DNA of 64,000 nucleotides from Tubiluchus corallicola (GCA_030141605.1 JAQGDQ010000675.1:50610-114609); one strand, 5' to 3'. Counted from the first letter of the stretch, positions 47,668 through 61,328 are shown. The notes: a model not told the origin generated them from the sequence alone. Made by a program: numbers and translations.

Positions 47668-48002
47668 TACAGTCAACCCTCGTTAAACCGGACTAATTGG
47701 GGGGGGGGGGGGGTCCAGTTTAGCCGATTGTCCGATTTATCCGATATGCCTATATATGGTCTATATTATACAGGAATAATTACCTTAATAAGGCCTATAT
47801 ACATTGCACTATATACTATACTGTATATTACTTTAAAATAGTTAACCTGTGAGGATAAAGAAATTATTGTACAGTTGGTAGGCCGTGTTGTGTTTAGCGC
47901 TCGGGCTCGGATAGAAATCGGACAATTTCCTTTACCACGGATGACGTCCGTCTTATCCGATATCCGGGCCAACGGGGTCCAGTTTAACGAGGGTCGACTG
48001 TA
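47668..48002. mobile_element. pogo/Tigger-type MITE, 331 bp
   Basis: The element (47670-48000) has ends CAGTCAACCCTCGTTAAACC and its mirror GGTCCAGTTTAACGAGGGTCGACTG, an inverted repeat of about 24 bp with few mismatches, flanked by TA on both sides. CAGTC-ACCCTCG-TTAA ends and TA target duplication fit the pogo/Tigger branch of Tc1/mariner. TTATCCGATATCC and TTATCCGATATGCC form a second inner inverted pair. A G-run of 14 lies just inside the left end. No transposase. Confidence 0.85.
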
Positions 48003-48650
48003 CAGCTTTTGGGAGTGGTCAGGAGGAACTTGAGAGTCGAATTTCGGCTGCTACTCCTCTAGTTACCTAGTTACCAGTTTGATATTAGATTTGCTAAAAT
48101 TTATACATCGTGTCTAGCTAGTCCAATTACATAGTAATATTAATGTCATCTCAACATAATGCTATGTATGTATCTATACTGCTAATAGTCATGATCTATA
48201 CTGCTAATATACTGAAATGCTTCTACTGTTTGTTTATCGTCTGCACTCTTCTAAGTGTGACGGTTCATCGGCAACAATGTTTACCAGTTGCAAACTGTCT
48301 CTTCAAGCCATATTGTGATCTTTGCTATATTGTATCATTACAGGATATAAAAAAATGAATAGGCCTACAGAGAATTCCAATTGTATAGATCATGAATATA
48401 GAATTCATGATGAATTTTATCTTTTTCTAACAAACCTAATGAAAACCAGTTCATTACCTTTTCAGCTACAACTGGACAAGTAATATCAAACTACAGATGT
48501 GCTTAAGTTTATTTTTCCTTTCCAAAATGATGACTTGTGAAAATCGAAAGTACTCAACTAATCCTGTTTTCACCAACTTTGTATGTTAAAGAGAAGCTAA
48601 GTAATGACATGTACAGTTACTACTGCACTAAAAATGCAAAGAAGTTAGTG
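48003..48650. other. No feature recognised
   Basis: Nothing supportable. Confidence 0.4.
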
Positions 48651-48654
48651 TTAC

Positions 48655-48832
<178 letters not shown>

Positions 48833-51059
48833 TATAAAAATATTAAAAAAATCCACATTTTACAATACATTAAAGGACAAGATTAGTGATGTTTCAAATG
48901 CAGCTGAAAAAACTCGAACTGAAATTTTACATCGTCTAGGTGTAATCTCACTATAAACACACTTTACATTTTGAGTAGCACTATGCAAAACTTGAAAGTT
49001 TAAACTCCTGCACTGACTACTAGATGGAGCCACTCAACAATCAAAGCAAGTTCTGTTAACACACTTACACTCTTTATTAAAGCATTTCACCCTGTACTGA
49101 CCACTTTTTAAAGTACAAAACTCTATTGCATTTAACTGTTGTATTTTTAAAAAAAATTCGCTTAAAATAATTTTAAAATAGCTTCTGTTACAAAACTATA
49201 AATTTGTTGAAAGTCACTAGAAGTGATGTCGTTTGCCTTAAAACTATAGATCTATTTCGTAAAATCTGGTGGTCTAGTGGCTGCAGCTTCACCATCATAG
49301 CAAATTAAGATATATACTAACATGTGAGTCACTCTAGGAAAGGAATTATATGCCATATTATATGATTAAAAGTTTAAGCAGAGGAGACATGTAGAAAATG
49401 TTAGTTTTATATGTTAGAATAACTTTTTTGGAAATGGTGAAAGTAAAATGTCAAAATGAAAAACTAAAGCAACAAACAATACTTTTACAAAAAAATAGAA
49501 TACTGGGATCAAACAGCATAAAATCTGACACATGCCGCCTTAATATCAGTTTTTGAAAAAACAAATTTTGAGGTATTGTTTGTTCCATTTGAGATCGGCA
49601 GTCGCGGTTTTATTTCTGTCGACAATTACAATATACCTCAAATACTTTTCAAGAGGTGCCATTACAATGGAAAATTATCTGAAATGCCAAGAGACTTAAT
49701 GAAACTCGCCATCATTTTATCACATTTTCTATTCTAAATTCTCGCCAGATTGGCAAGCTCCATCTTTAACATCTGCGCCAAACACATCAGGTATGTTCAG
49801 TATAAATTGCAATACCTAAGTTTTAATAGATTTAGTTACTTTATAATAAATTTACCCTTTTGATACTGCAGAATGCTAGTGTTTGTCATATAAGTGTTGT
49901 CATATATATGTGGGACATATGTGAGCTTGCATAGCAAAATCATTGTTAATGATAACCATTGTTTTTTATCGCGTTTCTACAACAATACGTACGAAAGTGT
50001 GGTTGCTATGGATTTTACAAGAGCAAGTTGAAGTTAAGTTTAAATGCAGTAGACGGCTCTTCCTGATGAAGATTTGGGCTTGTCAACAGTAAAAAGCCAA
50101 AGCAAAAGGGCTGCTTCCACGAGCTACAATTAGAGTTAGACAATACAAGTTTTTTTACGCTTGCAGTACTAGTTCTAGACAGAAAAGTGGGCAAGGAGTT
50201 TGGACATTTTTTGGACATTTTCCTGATAATTTTATGCTAGAATACAAAATTTAACATATTTAGCATTTGTTTTCATAAAAAATAAAAAATTGACATTTGA
50301 CCAGATTTTTCATGCATTCTACTTTGAAGCATCATAAATGGACAGTTTTGGATTGCAAGCACACATATATTTGTCATATATATGTAAAATTTGCAATGTA
50401 CAAGCTAATATGTATTTAATGTATGTTCATCACTGGACGGGAATCATCAACTGTACACTCCTATAGATCGGGGATGTTGCATCTTTTAGATTTTGTTGTT
50501 TACTCCAAAAAAAATTTCAATATAAAAAAACAAAATAATGGCAGTAGAGAAGAAATAACTAAATTAACCATGCATTACATATGTTGCATTGCTCTCATTA
50601 AAATTATGGCGAATTAGCAATTTTTTAACTTACCATTTCTTGGAGTATTGAAAATCTCTCTCTGTTTCAGTGGTGCTTCCCATATAAGGTAAAAATTAAT
50701 GAAGGTACATTTTTGATCATCATGCGTTCAAAGTTTAAGCGAGCAAAAATAATTATTGGTATGCATGCAAAGTTCCGAGGTGTTGAAAATCGTGTGATTA
50801 TCACACCATGTGGGCAACCATGAAAGGATCCGATGACAGAAATACCCAGGTAAAAACCAATTTCTTCTCTGGCAATGTGGGAAATCTTAGGTGGACACAG
50901 TTGCTACCTGCTGCTAACTGTAGGAGTGCAAAAAAGCAAAAAAGTCTTCAGCAGTTTTGACTGGGATGAGTTTTAGTTGCGTGTGTATCTAGTTACATAA
51001 TTTTGTTTACATTTATGTGTATATAAAGCACACTAAAATTTAATAGTAAGGAATATCTT
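48833..51059. other. No gene recognised; family Y trace near 48975
   Basis: TAGCACTATGCAAAACTTGA with CCTGCACTGACTACTAGATGG at 48975-49028 is a degenerate piece of the family Y kind. The remaining 2 kb has no supportable feature. Confidence 0.4.
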
Positions 51060-51560
51060 AAAGGACAAGAAAATAGTTTTCATAGGCAAGGTAAAAAATT
51101 CTCTCGAAATTTTGTATCATTACATGTTGTCTTATCGAGTATTTGCGTTAGCAGTAACTCTGTACAAAACCGCAAATTGAAACTCCTGCAATGACCATTA
51201 GGCACAGCCACTTTAGCAGCAAGCTATTTGATACAAGTTTAGATAACATTGTGTAAACACTGAAAAATGACCAGAACATCTGTAACACACCATTGCTAAC
51301 TAAACAAAAGTATAAAATACTTTCTGTTGTCAATAAGACCAATTAAATGAATTATGTGTTCTTATTTAACCAGCACACCGGTACGGTGATACAGCGACAA
51401 TTTACTAGGTGGCACAAACATTTTAAATCATTAAGAATCTTTGTTTCCAATTACATAAAGTCTTTCGAATACGTTAGTTTAATGTTAAATAATATAATTT
51501 TGAATTGAAAAGTTTTTTGGAATATACTTTGAAGTTCCGTTTTCTTCCCCTTTCATACTA
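51060..51560 (+). repeat. Dispersed repeat family Y copy
   Basis: GCAGTAACTCTGTACAAAAC, GCAATGACCATTAGGCACAG, TTTAGATAACATTGTGTAAA, TGTCAATAAGACCA and TAAAGTCTTTCGAA follow the family order. Confidence 0.7.
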
Positions 51561-52830
<1,270 letters not shown>

Positions 52831-52835
52831 AGTGT

Positions 52836-53073
52836 GTTGTTGCTGCTGTTGCTGTTTGTCGTTGTTGCTGCTGCTACTATTGTTGTTGTTGATGCTGCTG
52901 CTGTTGTTGTTGTTGCTGCTACTGCTGCTGCTGTTGTTGTTGTTGCTGCTGCTGCTGTCGTTGTTGCTGTTGCTGTTGCTGTTGTTGCTGTTACTGTTGC
53001 TGTTGCTGTTGTTGTTGCTGCTGCTGCTGCTGCTGTTGTTGTTGTTGTTGATGCTGCTGCTGCTGTTGCTGCT

Positions 53074-53120
<47 letters not shown>

Positions 53121-53195
53121 GCTATTGCTGTTGCTGCTGTCGTTGCTGTTGCTATTGTTGTTGCCGTTACTGTTGTTGTTTTGTCGTTGTTATTG
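52836..53195 (+). repeat. CTG/TTG array, copy 1 (defensin unit A border)
   Basis: About 360 bp of TTG, CTG, TCG and TTA triplets. It marks the left limit of homology between defensin unit A and unit B; sequence to its left differs. The polyleucine and polyvaline frames are artefacts. Confidence 0.92.
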
Positions 53196-53680
53196 TTTAT
53201 TAATCATGCAGCTCAGTCAAACTACTAATCCTGCTTTTAAAACTGCCTTGGTTATGTAAATTAGTTTATAAAACATGAAATTAAATCGAATTTCGTCTAA
53301 ATGCACAGAAATCGAAAACTGTTCTGATTCCATTTGACATAAATTTAGCGGCAACTGCCAATTTTAAAATGTTACTACAGGTAGTACGGTTCGGAAATAA
53401 AACCAACGTAAATTTAAATTGGCAAAAGGCGTTTTTGTAATATGCTTATGACAATGACAGATTTATTTGTAATCATACAGACAATATTTTAACTGAATAT
53501 CAATGATTTTTCCACAACCGCTCAGTTTTCTACCAAGCCCTACCATGAATTTCTACTTCAAATTTGTAGTTTATTAATAATTACTCTGCACAGCGTTTAG
53601 AATTACTGCCCAGTTCTGACTAAGTTACAACATTGAGAAACATAATTGTAGATCTAATGTTCTGAGATCTCTTTTGCTTC

Positions 53681-55107
53681 CTAGTTGCTAAAGGATGAAG
53701 AAGGCCAAGGAGGTCCTGTATCACAGCGGCGGCAAACACACGTGTCTCCTCTACAGTAGCCAGTAGCGCAGTTTTGAAGCATGCAAGATGCAATACAAAC
53801 TACTCTAATACCATCTGGAATAAAAAGAAAATTAAATTGTAAATGAGCCTTTTCACAGTTTCGTTACACGCTCGCACAGTTGCTGTAGGTCAAAGGTTAA
53901 GTGTACCACAGCAACGCGTCTTAACTACAACTGTCACGTGACAAAGTTTCTTACGTTATAGTGTCTTACAACTTTAGTGTTTATTAATTAACTAGTTACT
54001 TACGGCGACATAAGAAACCACGCATTACTTGTTCATGGTCGACTGGCACTTCTTCATCTAAACAAATAAAGATTATTAAAACTTTCTTACAATTGCGATA
54101 AATATTTCAGTTTAAAGATCCGCATATCATTAATGTTTCCTTTTACTTAGACGCATCATAGTATAGGGAAAATGTACTCAGTTTGCAAATGTTTCTGCTG
54201 TTTGCGAATGTTTTGTTACTATTTCATTAGTATGGAATCTGAAGTCTAATGCACTTCTCGTAACCTATAAGGTATATGTCAGACCAATTATGGAATTTTG
54301 CATCCCTGCTTGGTCTCCATCCCATTATGGCGATATAGATATGCTGGAAAATGTTCAAAGATCTTTCACAGGTAGAGTTTTCTATAGATGTATTTGAAAC
54401 TACGTATTTTACCCCGAAAGACTTAAGTTACTAGGCTTAGAATCTCTTGAAGAAACGTATCTAAAAAACGAACTAGTCATATGTTATAATGTCATACACA
54501 AAGAAGTGGATTTAGCCTCTAACATGTTAGTCGTGCAATAACCGACAACATGGAGGGAGGGAATCTTCCCCTAAAATTATACGTTTGACGTTTTTCCAAA
54601 ACTAGTTTTGCTTATTATTTTTCAAATTGTAATTGTAATAGTACTTATATGGAATTCCTTACCATCTTATATAAATGGACATCTTTTAGTAACTGCCGTT
54701 CTTTTGCAAAGTTACTTTCTAGTCACCTTTTCATTACATTGTACGTAGGTGCTAGCACCATGGTATTGAACACATGTACTATTATTCTATTATCTAAAGA
54801 AATTTATTAAAGAATGGTAGCTTCGTTAATGGTTTGATGCACTCGCTGGGAAATTGGAGTGGGAGCTATTTCACTCTTGACCCCTCTGTGTAAACCTTGC
54901 ACAACGCCATTATTGGCAATTAACTTACTGCAATAAAAGCTACTGGTGTATATTCGATGGTATTAATCATATAATGTAATGTAACTACCATTTTTATTAT
55001 AAAAGTAAATTTACCAACATTAAAATACCTGCATTGTGTACAGCTTTGGCACGAGTGAGCACAGCTACGGCAGCCAGAACGGCTAATACGGCAAAGAGCT
55101 TATTCAT
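53681..55107 (-). CDS. Defensin-like antimicrobial peptide gene, copy A
   Basis: Three exons: 55029-55107, 54004-54057 and 53681-53814, all with GT-AG borders and phases 1 and 1, encoding 88 residues. Exon 1 is a signal peptide (MNKLFAVLAVLAAVAVLTRA) plus a start of the propiece; exon 2 encodes an acidic propiece (DEEVPVDHE); exon 3 has most of the cysteines. The eight cysteines follow C-x7-C-x3-C-x4-C-x4-C-x4-C-x-C-x2-C with GYC and TCVC words, close to the cysteine-stabilised alpha-beta defensins of bivalves. Such peptides are secreted and act on microbial membranes or cell-wall precursors (family knowledge). The residues before the mature part read QVMR rather than RVKR in copy B, so furin-type processing is probably lost. 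A TATA box lies at 55145-55153. Intron 1 contains a LINE fragment. Confidence 0.85.
53843..53945 (+). mobile_element. Terminal fragment of MITE family Z inside defensin A intron 2
   Basis: AATGAGCCTTTTCACAGTTTCG and AGGTCAAAGGTTAAGTGTACC match one end of the family. Equivalent fragments lie at 56952-57055 and, inverted, 59385-59487. The insertion therefore preceded the gene duplications. Confidence 0.7.
54225..54800 (+). pseudogene. LINE ORF2 C-terminal fragment in defensin A intron 1
   Basis: The plus strand translates, with breaks, to YKVYVRPIMEFCIPAWSPSH, ENVQRSFTGRVFYRC, YPERLKLLGLESLEETYLKN and WNSLPSYING, the tail of a Jockey/CR1-like polyprotein. Relative to unit B, about 760 bp is missing after AGTAACTGCC (near 54712), with TGCC microhomology at the break. 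Confidence 0.75.
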
Positions 55108-55144
55108 TTTGAATGTAAGACCACGTCAGAGTAGTGAATACAGC

Positions 55145-55153
55145 TTATATATA
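55145..55153 (-). promoter_or_regulatory. TATA box of defensin copy A
   Basis: TATATATAA lies about 38-46 bases upstream of the ATG on the minus strand, implying a very short leader with initiation near TCACTACTC. Two copies of a word reading CGGCAGGCGAA-GTCA lie 25 bp apart just upstream (55166-55205). Confidence 0.7.
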
Positions 55154-55205
55154 GTACCAGAGTTTGACTTTCGCCTGCCGCATTCTTTATGACCTTCGCC
55201 TGCCG

Positions 55206-55968
55206 GATCTTGAAACTTGTCGTTAATAAGTTTCAGGAGAATATTTGTACAAGCAAAAATTTAATCGGTTTTGTGTGATGTGAATGACGAGAAATAATAT
55301 TATTTGTCGCCACAAGGATTGGCTTTGCGGTTTGTCAAATCTTACATCCCGCTGGTAAGATTTATTACTATTTCTTGTTTACACTTTTTCTTGTTTTTTA
55401 TTCAGTTATTTTGTTAATCAAATATTTGGTAGCTCAAACATATAAATCATGTAGGAACTAATATCTAGTACCTACTGATTAGTGACTTGACATTTTACGT
55501 GTTTTTTTAACACAGACAGATTTTTTTAAATGCCAAGACATTTTTCCTCGTATTCTATTCAGCCATACACGCAAGAGTTTTTTAAAACAATTTCGCAGGT
55601 CAGGTGCACTGGAAATTTTTTTTGAAGTTGCTACTGTGTAATTGACTGTTTTTATACCTGCTCAAATGGATGAAATTTTGCCATTCTTTAATTTATTTTC
55701 CGTTTTCTGAAGACCATGTTCCCTCTATTTCGGGGCAAGATAGTAAACAAGGGGGTCCTCAAGGCAAACACCTTAGACCATTCAGTTACCATATACCGTA
55801 AATAATTTTGATTAGTGAATTTAGGATAATTCTAAATAACCTTTGTGGACAAACAGCAAGAGATTCAAGCCCACAAGTGTACATTAAACGTAATAAGAAA
55901 AATTATGTATTCCAGAATAAGAAAACTTGGTAGCAACATCATATTGTAAACAAACACAGAAACTGCCA
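55206..55968. other. Upstream region of defensin A; no further gene
   Basis: This is upstream regulatory sequence of copy A and is repeated inverted at 60470-61235. Part of it (about 55800-55930) also recurs in forward orientation at 59061-59190. No open frame of interest. Confidence 0.5.
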
Positions 55969-56052
55969 AGCTGTTGTTGTTGTTACTGTTGCATTTGCTG
56001 CTATTGTTCTTGTTGTTGTTGTTGCTACTGCTGCTGCTGATGTTGTTGTTGT

Positions 56053-56084
<32 letters not shown>

Positions 56085-56310
56085 TTGCTGTTGCTGTTGT
56101 TGTTGCTACTGTTGTTAGTGCTGGCGCTGCTGCTGTTATGTTGTTGCTGCTGCTGCTGTTGCTGTTGCTGCGGTGCTGCTGCTGCTGTTGCTGTTGCCAT
56201 TGCTGCTGCTGCTGCTGCTATTGCTGCTGTTGTTGCTGTTATTGTTGCTGTAGCTGTTGCCCTTTGCTGTTGTTGTTGTTATTGTTTTGTTGTTGTTGTT
56301 GTTTATTAAT
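55969..56310 (+). repeat. CTG/TTG array, copy 2
   Basis: About 340 bp of TTG/CTG triplets equivalent to 52836-53195 and, inverted, to 60130-60470. The glutamine/asparagine frame on the minus strand has a start codon and 111 codons but no support as a gene. Confidence 0.92.
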
Positions 56311-56807
56311 CAAGCAGCTCAGTCAAACTGCTAGTCCTGCTTTTAAAAATGCCTTGGTTCTGTAAATTAGTTTATAAAACATGAAATTAAATCGAATTTC
56401 GTCTAAATGCACAGAAATCGAAAACTGTTCTGATTCCATTTGACATAAATTTAGTGGCAACTGCCAATTTTTAAAATGTTACTACAGGTAGTACGGTTCG
56501 GAAATAAAACCAACGCAAAATTAAAGTGGCAAAAGACGTTTTTGTAATATGCTTATGACAACGACAGATTTATTTCTAATCATACAGACAATATTTTAAC
56601 TGAATATCAATGATTTTTCCACAACCGCCCAATTTTCTACCAAGCCCTACAATGAATTTCTACTTCAAATTTGTAGTTTATTAATAATTACTATGCATAA
56701 CGTTTAGAATTACTTCCCAGTTCTGACTAAGTTACAACATTGAGAAACATAATTGTAGATCTAATGTTCTGAGATCTCTTTTGCTTCCTGGCTGTTAGTG
56801 AAAGTTA

Positions 56808-59004
56808 TCAAGGCCAAGAAGGTCCTCTATCACAGCGGCTGCAAACACACGTGTCTCCTCTACAGTAGCCAGTAGCGCAGTTTTGAACCATGCAAGATAA
56901 AATACAAGCTGTTCTACCACCATCTGGAATAAAAAGAAAATTAAATTGTAAATGAGCCTTTTCACAGTTTCGTTACACGCTCGCACAGTTGCTGTAGGTC
57001 AAAGGTTAAGTGTACCACAGCAACGCGTCTTAACTACAACTGTCACGTGACAAAGTTTCTTACGTTATAGTGTCTTACAACTTTAATGTTTATTAATTAA
57101 TCAATGAATTGTTTACTAGTTACTTACAGGGACATGATAAACCACGCTTTACTCGTTCATGGTCGACTGGCACTTCTTCATCTAAACAAATAAAGATTGT
57201 TAAAACCTTCTTACAATTGCGATAAATATTTCAATTTGAAGATACGAATCTCATTAATGTTTCTTTTTACTTAAACGCATCATAGTATAGGGAAAATGTA
57301 CTCAGTTTGCAAAGGTTTCTGCTGTTTGCAAATGTTTTGTTACTATTTCATTAGTATGGACTCTGAAGTCTAATGCACTTCTCGTAACCTATAAGGTATA
57401 TGTCAGACCAATTATGGAATATTGCTTCCCTGGCTGGTCTCCATCCCATTATGGCGAGCTGGAACATGTTCAAAGATCTTTCACAGGTAGAGTTTTCTAT
57501 AGATGTATTTGAAACTACGTATCTTACCCCGAAAGGCTTAAAACTTACTAGGCTTAGAATCTCTTGAAGAAACACATCTAAAAAACGATCTAGTCATATG
57601 TTATAATGTCATACACAAAGAAGTGGATTTAGCCTCTGACATGTTAGTCGTGCAATAACCGACAACATGGGGGGCGGGGGAATCCTCCCCTAAAATTATA
57701 CGTTCGACGTGTTTCCAAAACTGATTTTGCTCATTATTTTTCTACATTATTTTGCTATTATACAAATTGTAATTGTATAGTACTTATATGGAATTCCTTA
57801 CCATCTTATATAAATGGACATCTTTTAGTAACTGCCAGTAATAGCAAATTATTTCGGAAATGTTTAAATGCGTTGGATTTGTGTTACGATAAGCACATGT
57901 AAGCAAATTTCATTGTGTAATATTACTTTATTTAGAATATCCTGTAATGTTGTGAATCATCGTAAGGCGCACTTAAGCAGTGTATTTCTGTACGTCTCTT
58001 CCGTACCTTATGATTATTTAATTGATTGATAATGATTCAATTTCTTGTGGGTGTCAAATAAACTAAACAAAACTAAGTAACACTGACGAAGCTTCCAGTT
58101 TAGTGTTTCTTTCTTCCTATGTGTGGCGCTGCACACATGTTTCACAAATGACGCAGTAAACATATGGGTACTCTAGTTTCGCTCAGGGCGGTGCATTGTT
58201 AATACGGTAGGGGAAGTATTTTCCTTTCTGTATACACCGTTCTAGTTCGTACCATGCCCAAATATGCCCAGACATCAGTAGATCAGAAACGTTGTGACGG
58301 GGGTGGGGTGGAGGGGGGCAATTAGCTCCTTACAAGCGTTTCTCTAAGGGCGCTAACTTTGTACAGAGAGCACCAAAAAGGAAGGAAAAATTGCAAAACA
58401 AACATGTCTAGAAAACCCTGATTATTTTTAGTTAGTTGCCATATCTTGATAAATTACTATAATAAATCGTGACGTTACAAAATTCATTGCTATAGTTTAT
58501 TTCTAAGCTGAAATAATTTACTTTTAAGTTTAGTTGTGTGCTACAGCCGCTGCAGTCGATTACTGTGTGAGCACGGCTTTATTTTTGCCGTTTTTTGCAA
58601 AGTTGCCCTCTAGTCACCTTTTCATTACATTGTACGTAGGTGCTAGCACCATGGTATTGAACACATGTACTATTATTCTATTATCTAAAGAAATTTATTA
58701 AAGAATGGTAGCTTCCTTAATGGTTTGATGCACTCCGTTAGCTCTTCTAGCTGGAAAATTGGAGTGGGAACTACTTCACTCTTCACCCCTCTGTGTAAAA
58801 CCTTGCACAACGCCATTCATTGGCAATTAACTTACTGCATTAAAACCTATTCGATGGTATTAATCATATAATGTAATGTAACTACCATTATTATTATAAA
58901 AGTAAATTTAACAACATTAAAATACCTGCATTGTGTACAGCTTTGGCACGAGTGAGCACAGCTACGACAGCCAGAACGGCTAATACGGCAAAGAGCTTGT
59001 TCAT
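56808..59004 (-). CDS. Defensin-like antimicrobial peptide gene, copy B
   Basis: Exons at 58926-59004, 57128-57181 and 56808-56923 encode 82 residues with the same phases as copy A. The propiece ends RVKR (residues 36-39), a canonical furin site; the mature peptide of 43 residues begins GLSCP, recalling the GFGCP start of many invertebrate defensins. Cysteines fall at 43, 51, 55, 60, 65, 70, 72 and 75. It is the best-preserved coding copy. However, homology to copy A's upstream region stops at about 59039, only some 35 bases upstream of the ATG and before the TATA box, so its promoter appears replaced. Expression is therefore uncertain. Intron 1 is longer than in A because the LINE tail is complete. 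Confidence 0.85.
57350..58065 (+). pseudogene. LINE ORF2 3' end in defensin B intron 1
   Basis: Same insertion as in copy A but with the full C-terminus: WNSLPSYING-type sequence is followed by a frame ending KLFRKCLNALDLCYDKHM and a stop near 57900, then a 3' UTR up to AATAAACTAAAC-AAAACTAAG near 58065. Several frameshifts make it non-functional. Confidence 0.75.
58066..58600. other. Unit B-specific intronic sequence
   Basis: Present in unit B only; absent from unit A, which probably lost it together with the LINE tail. No gene or element was recognised. Confidence 0.45.
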
Positions 59005-59038
59005 TTTCAATGTAAGACCACGTCAGAGTAGTGAATAC

Positions 59039-59265
59039 AACAACCTTCTGGTAAAAGTTTAATAATTTTTGATTAGTGAATTTAGGATAATTCTAAATAA
59101 CCTTTGTGGACAAACAGCAAGAGATTCAAGCCCACAAGTGTACATTAGACGTTACAAGAAAAATTATGTATTCGAGAATAAGAAAACTTGAACGGATAAA
59201 ATTTCCAGTTGGTCAATAAGTTCAGAGGGTAAGTAAGTACGAAATTAAGTGAATAAGTTAAGTAA
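59039..59265 (+). repeat. Junction segment: forward copy of 55800-55930 plus filler
   Basis: 59061-59190 repeats 55800-55930 in direct orientation (GATTAGTGAATTTAGGATAA, GAGATTCAAGCCCACAAGTG). A 75-bp filler rich in AAGTAAGT follows, ending at the exact start of the inverted arm at 59266. This replaces the promoter of copy B. Confidence 0.8.
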
Positions 59266-59631
59266 GTGCCAGTCGACCATGAACGAGTAAAGCGTGGTTT
59301 ATCATGTCCCTGTAAGTAACTAGTAAACAATTCATTGATTAATTAATAAACATTAAAGTTGTAAGACACTATAACGTAAGAAACTTTGTCACGTGACAGT
59401 TGTAGTTAAGACGCGTTGCTGTGGTACACTTAACCTTTGACCTACAGCAACTGTGCGAGCGTGTAACGAAACTGTGAAAAGGCTCATTTACAATTTAATT
59501 TTCTTTTTATTCCAGATGGTGGTAGAACAGCTTGTATTTTATCTTGCATGGTTCAAAACTGCGCTACTGGCTACTGTAGAGGAGACACGTGTGTTTGCAG
59601 CCGCTGTGATAGAGGACCTTCTTGGCCTTGA
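59266..59631 (+). pseudogene. Defensin copy C: truncated exon 2 and exon 3, inverted
   Basis: Exon 2 (59266-59311) lacks its first 8 bases and its splice acceptor; exon 3 (59516-59631) is identical in sequence to exon 3 of copy B. No exon 1 precedes them on the plus strand. The RVKR site and all cysteine codons are present, but without a signal-peptide exon no normal secreted product can be made. Confidence 0.85.
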
Positions 59632-60129
59632 TAACTTTCACTAACAGCCAGGAAGCAAAAGAGATCTCAGAACATTAGATCTACAATTATGTTTCTCAAT
59701 GTTGTAACTTAGTCAGAACTGGGAAGTAATTCTAAACGTTATGCATAGTAATTATTAATAAACTACAAATTTGAAGTAGAAATTCATTGTAGGGCTTGGT
59801 AGAAAATTGGGCGGTTGTGGAAAAATCATTGATATTCAGTTAAAATATTGTCTGTATGATTAGAAATAAATCTGTCGTTGTCATAAGCATATTACAAAAA
59901 CGTCTTTTGCCACTTTAATTTTGCGTTGGTTTTATTTCCGAACCGTACTACCTGTAGTAACATTTTAAAAATTGGCAGTTGCCACTAAATTTATGTCAAA
60001 TGGAATCAGAACAGTTTTCGATTTCTGTGCATTTAGACGAAATTCGATTTAATTTCATGTTTTATAAACTAATTTACAGAACCAAGGCATTTTTAAAAGC
60101 AGGACTAGCAGTTTGACTGAGCTGCTTGA

Positions 60130-60354
60130 TTAATAAACAACAACAACAACAAAACAATAACAACAACAACAGCAAAGGGCAACAGCTACAGCAACAATAA
60201 CAGCAACAACAGCAGCAATAGCAGCAGCAGCAGCAGCAATGGCAACAGCAACAGCAGCAGCAGCACCGCAGCAACAGCAACAGCAGCAGCAGCAACAACA
60301 TAACAGCAGCAGCGCCAGCACTAACAACAGTAGCAACAACAACAGCAACAGCAA

Positions 60355-60386
<32 letters not shown>

Positions 60387-60470
60387 ACAACAACAACATC
60401 AGCAGCAGCAGTAGCAACAACAACAACAAGAACAATAGCAGCAAATGCAACAGTAACAACAACAACAGCT
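60130..60470 (-). repeat. CTG/CAG array, copy 3 (inverted)
   Basis: Exact reverse complement of 55969-56310. The Gln/Asn-rich frame on the plus strand is an artefact of the repeat. Confidence 0.92.
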
Positions 60471-61282
60471 TGGCAGTTTCTGTGTTTGTTTACAATATGA
60501 TGTTGCTACCAAGTTTTCTTATTCTGGAATACATAATTTTTCTTATTACGTTTAATGTACACTTGTGGGCTTGAATCTCTTGCTGTTTGTCCACAAAGGT
60601 TATTTAGAATTATCCTAAATTCACTAATCAAAATTATTTACGGTATATGGTAACTGAATGGTCTAAGGTGTTTGCCTTGAGGACCCCCTTGTTTACTATC
60701 TTGCCCCGAAATAGAGGGAACATGGTCTTCAGAAAACGGAAAATAAATTAAAGAATGGCAAAATTTCATCCATTTGAGCAGGTATAAAAACAGTCAATTA
60801 CACAGTAGCAACTTCAAAAAAAATTTCCAGTGCACCTGACCTGCGAAATTGTTTTAAAAAACTGTTGCGTGTATGCTGAATAGAGTACGAGGAAAACTGT
60901 CTTGGCATAAAAAAATCTGTCTGTGTTAAAAAAACACGTAAAATGTCAAGTCACTAATCAGTAGGTACTAGATATTAGTTCCTACATGATTTATATGTTT
61001 GAGCTACCAAATATTTGATTAACAAAATAACTGAATAAAAAACAAGAAAAAGTGTAAACAAGAAATAGTAATAAATCTTACCAGCGGGATGTAAGATTTG
61101 ACAAACCGCAAAGCCAATCCTTGTGGCGACAAATAATATTATTTCTCGTCATTCACATCACACAAAACCGATTAAATTTTTGCTTGTACAAATATTCTCC
61201 TGAAACTTATTAACGACAAGTTTCAAGATCCGGCAGGCGAAGGTCATAAAGAATGCGGCAGGCGAAAGTCAAACTCTGGTAC

Positions 61283-61291
61283 TATATATAA
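61283..61291 (+). promoter_or_regulatory. TATA box of orphan defensin exon 1 (copy C)
   Basis: TATATATAA, 38 bases before the ATG at 61329, duplicated from copy A with the two upstream CGGCAGGCGAA words (about 61231-61266). Confidence 0.65.
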
Positions 61292-61328
61292 GCTGTATTC
61301 ACTACTCTGACGTGGTCTTACATTCAAA

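Larger units (their letters stand above)
54809..57173. repeat. Inverted duplication, left arm (partner 59266-61627)
   Basis: Reversed, this 2365-bp arm matches 59266-61627. From 55865 to 57173 positions pair with a constant sum of 116439 and no indel, and whole translations are identical. Around 55500-55560 a few substitutions and small deletions occur (net 3 bp). The arm contains the promoter and exon 1 of copy A, the CTG array and exon 3 plus most of exon 2 of copy B. Confidence 0.92.

Noticed and set aside
56795-56986. 63-codon frame with NETVKRL, duplicated at 59453-59644
   Set aside because: It is an out-of-frame reading through MITE Z and defensin exon 3; the spliced defensin frame explains the region better.
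60239-60574. 111-codon Gln/Asn/Ser-rich frame, also present inverted at 55865-56200
   Set aside because: Identical conservation reflects a recent DNA duplication of a CAG array, not selection. It reads into promoter-flank sequence of the defensins.
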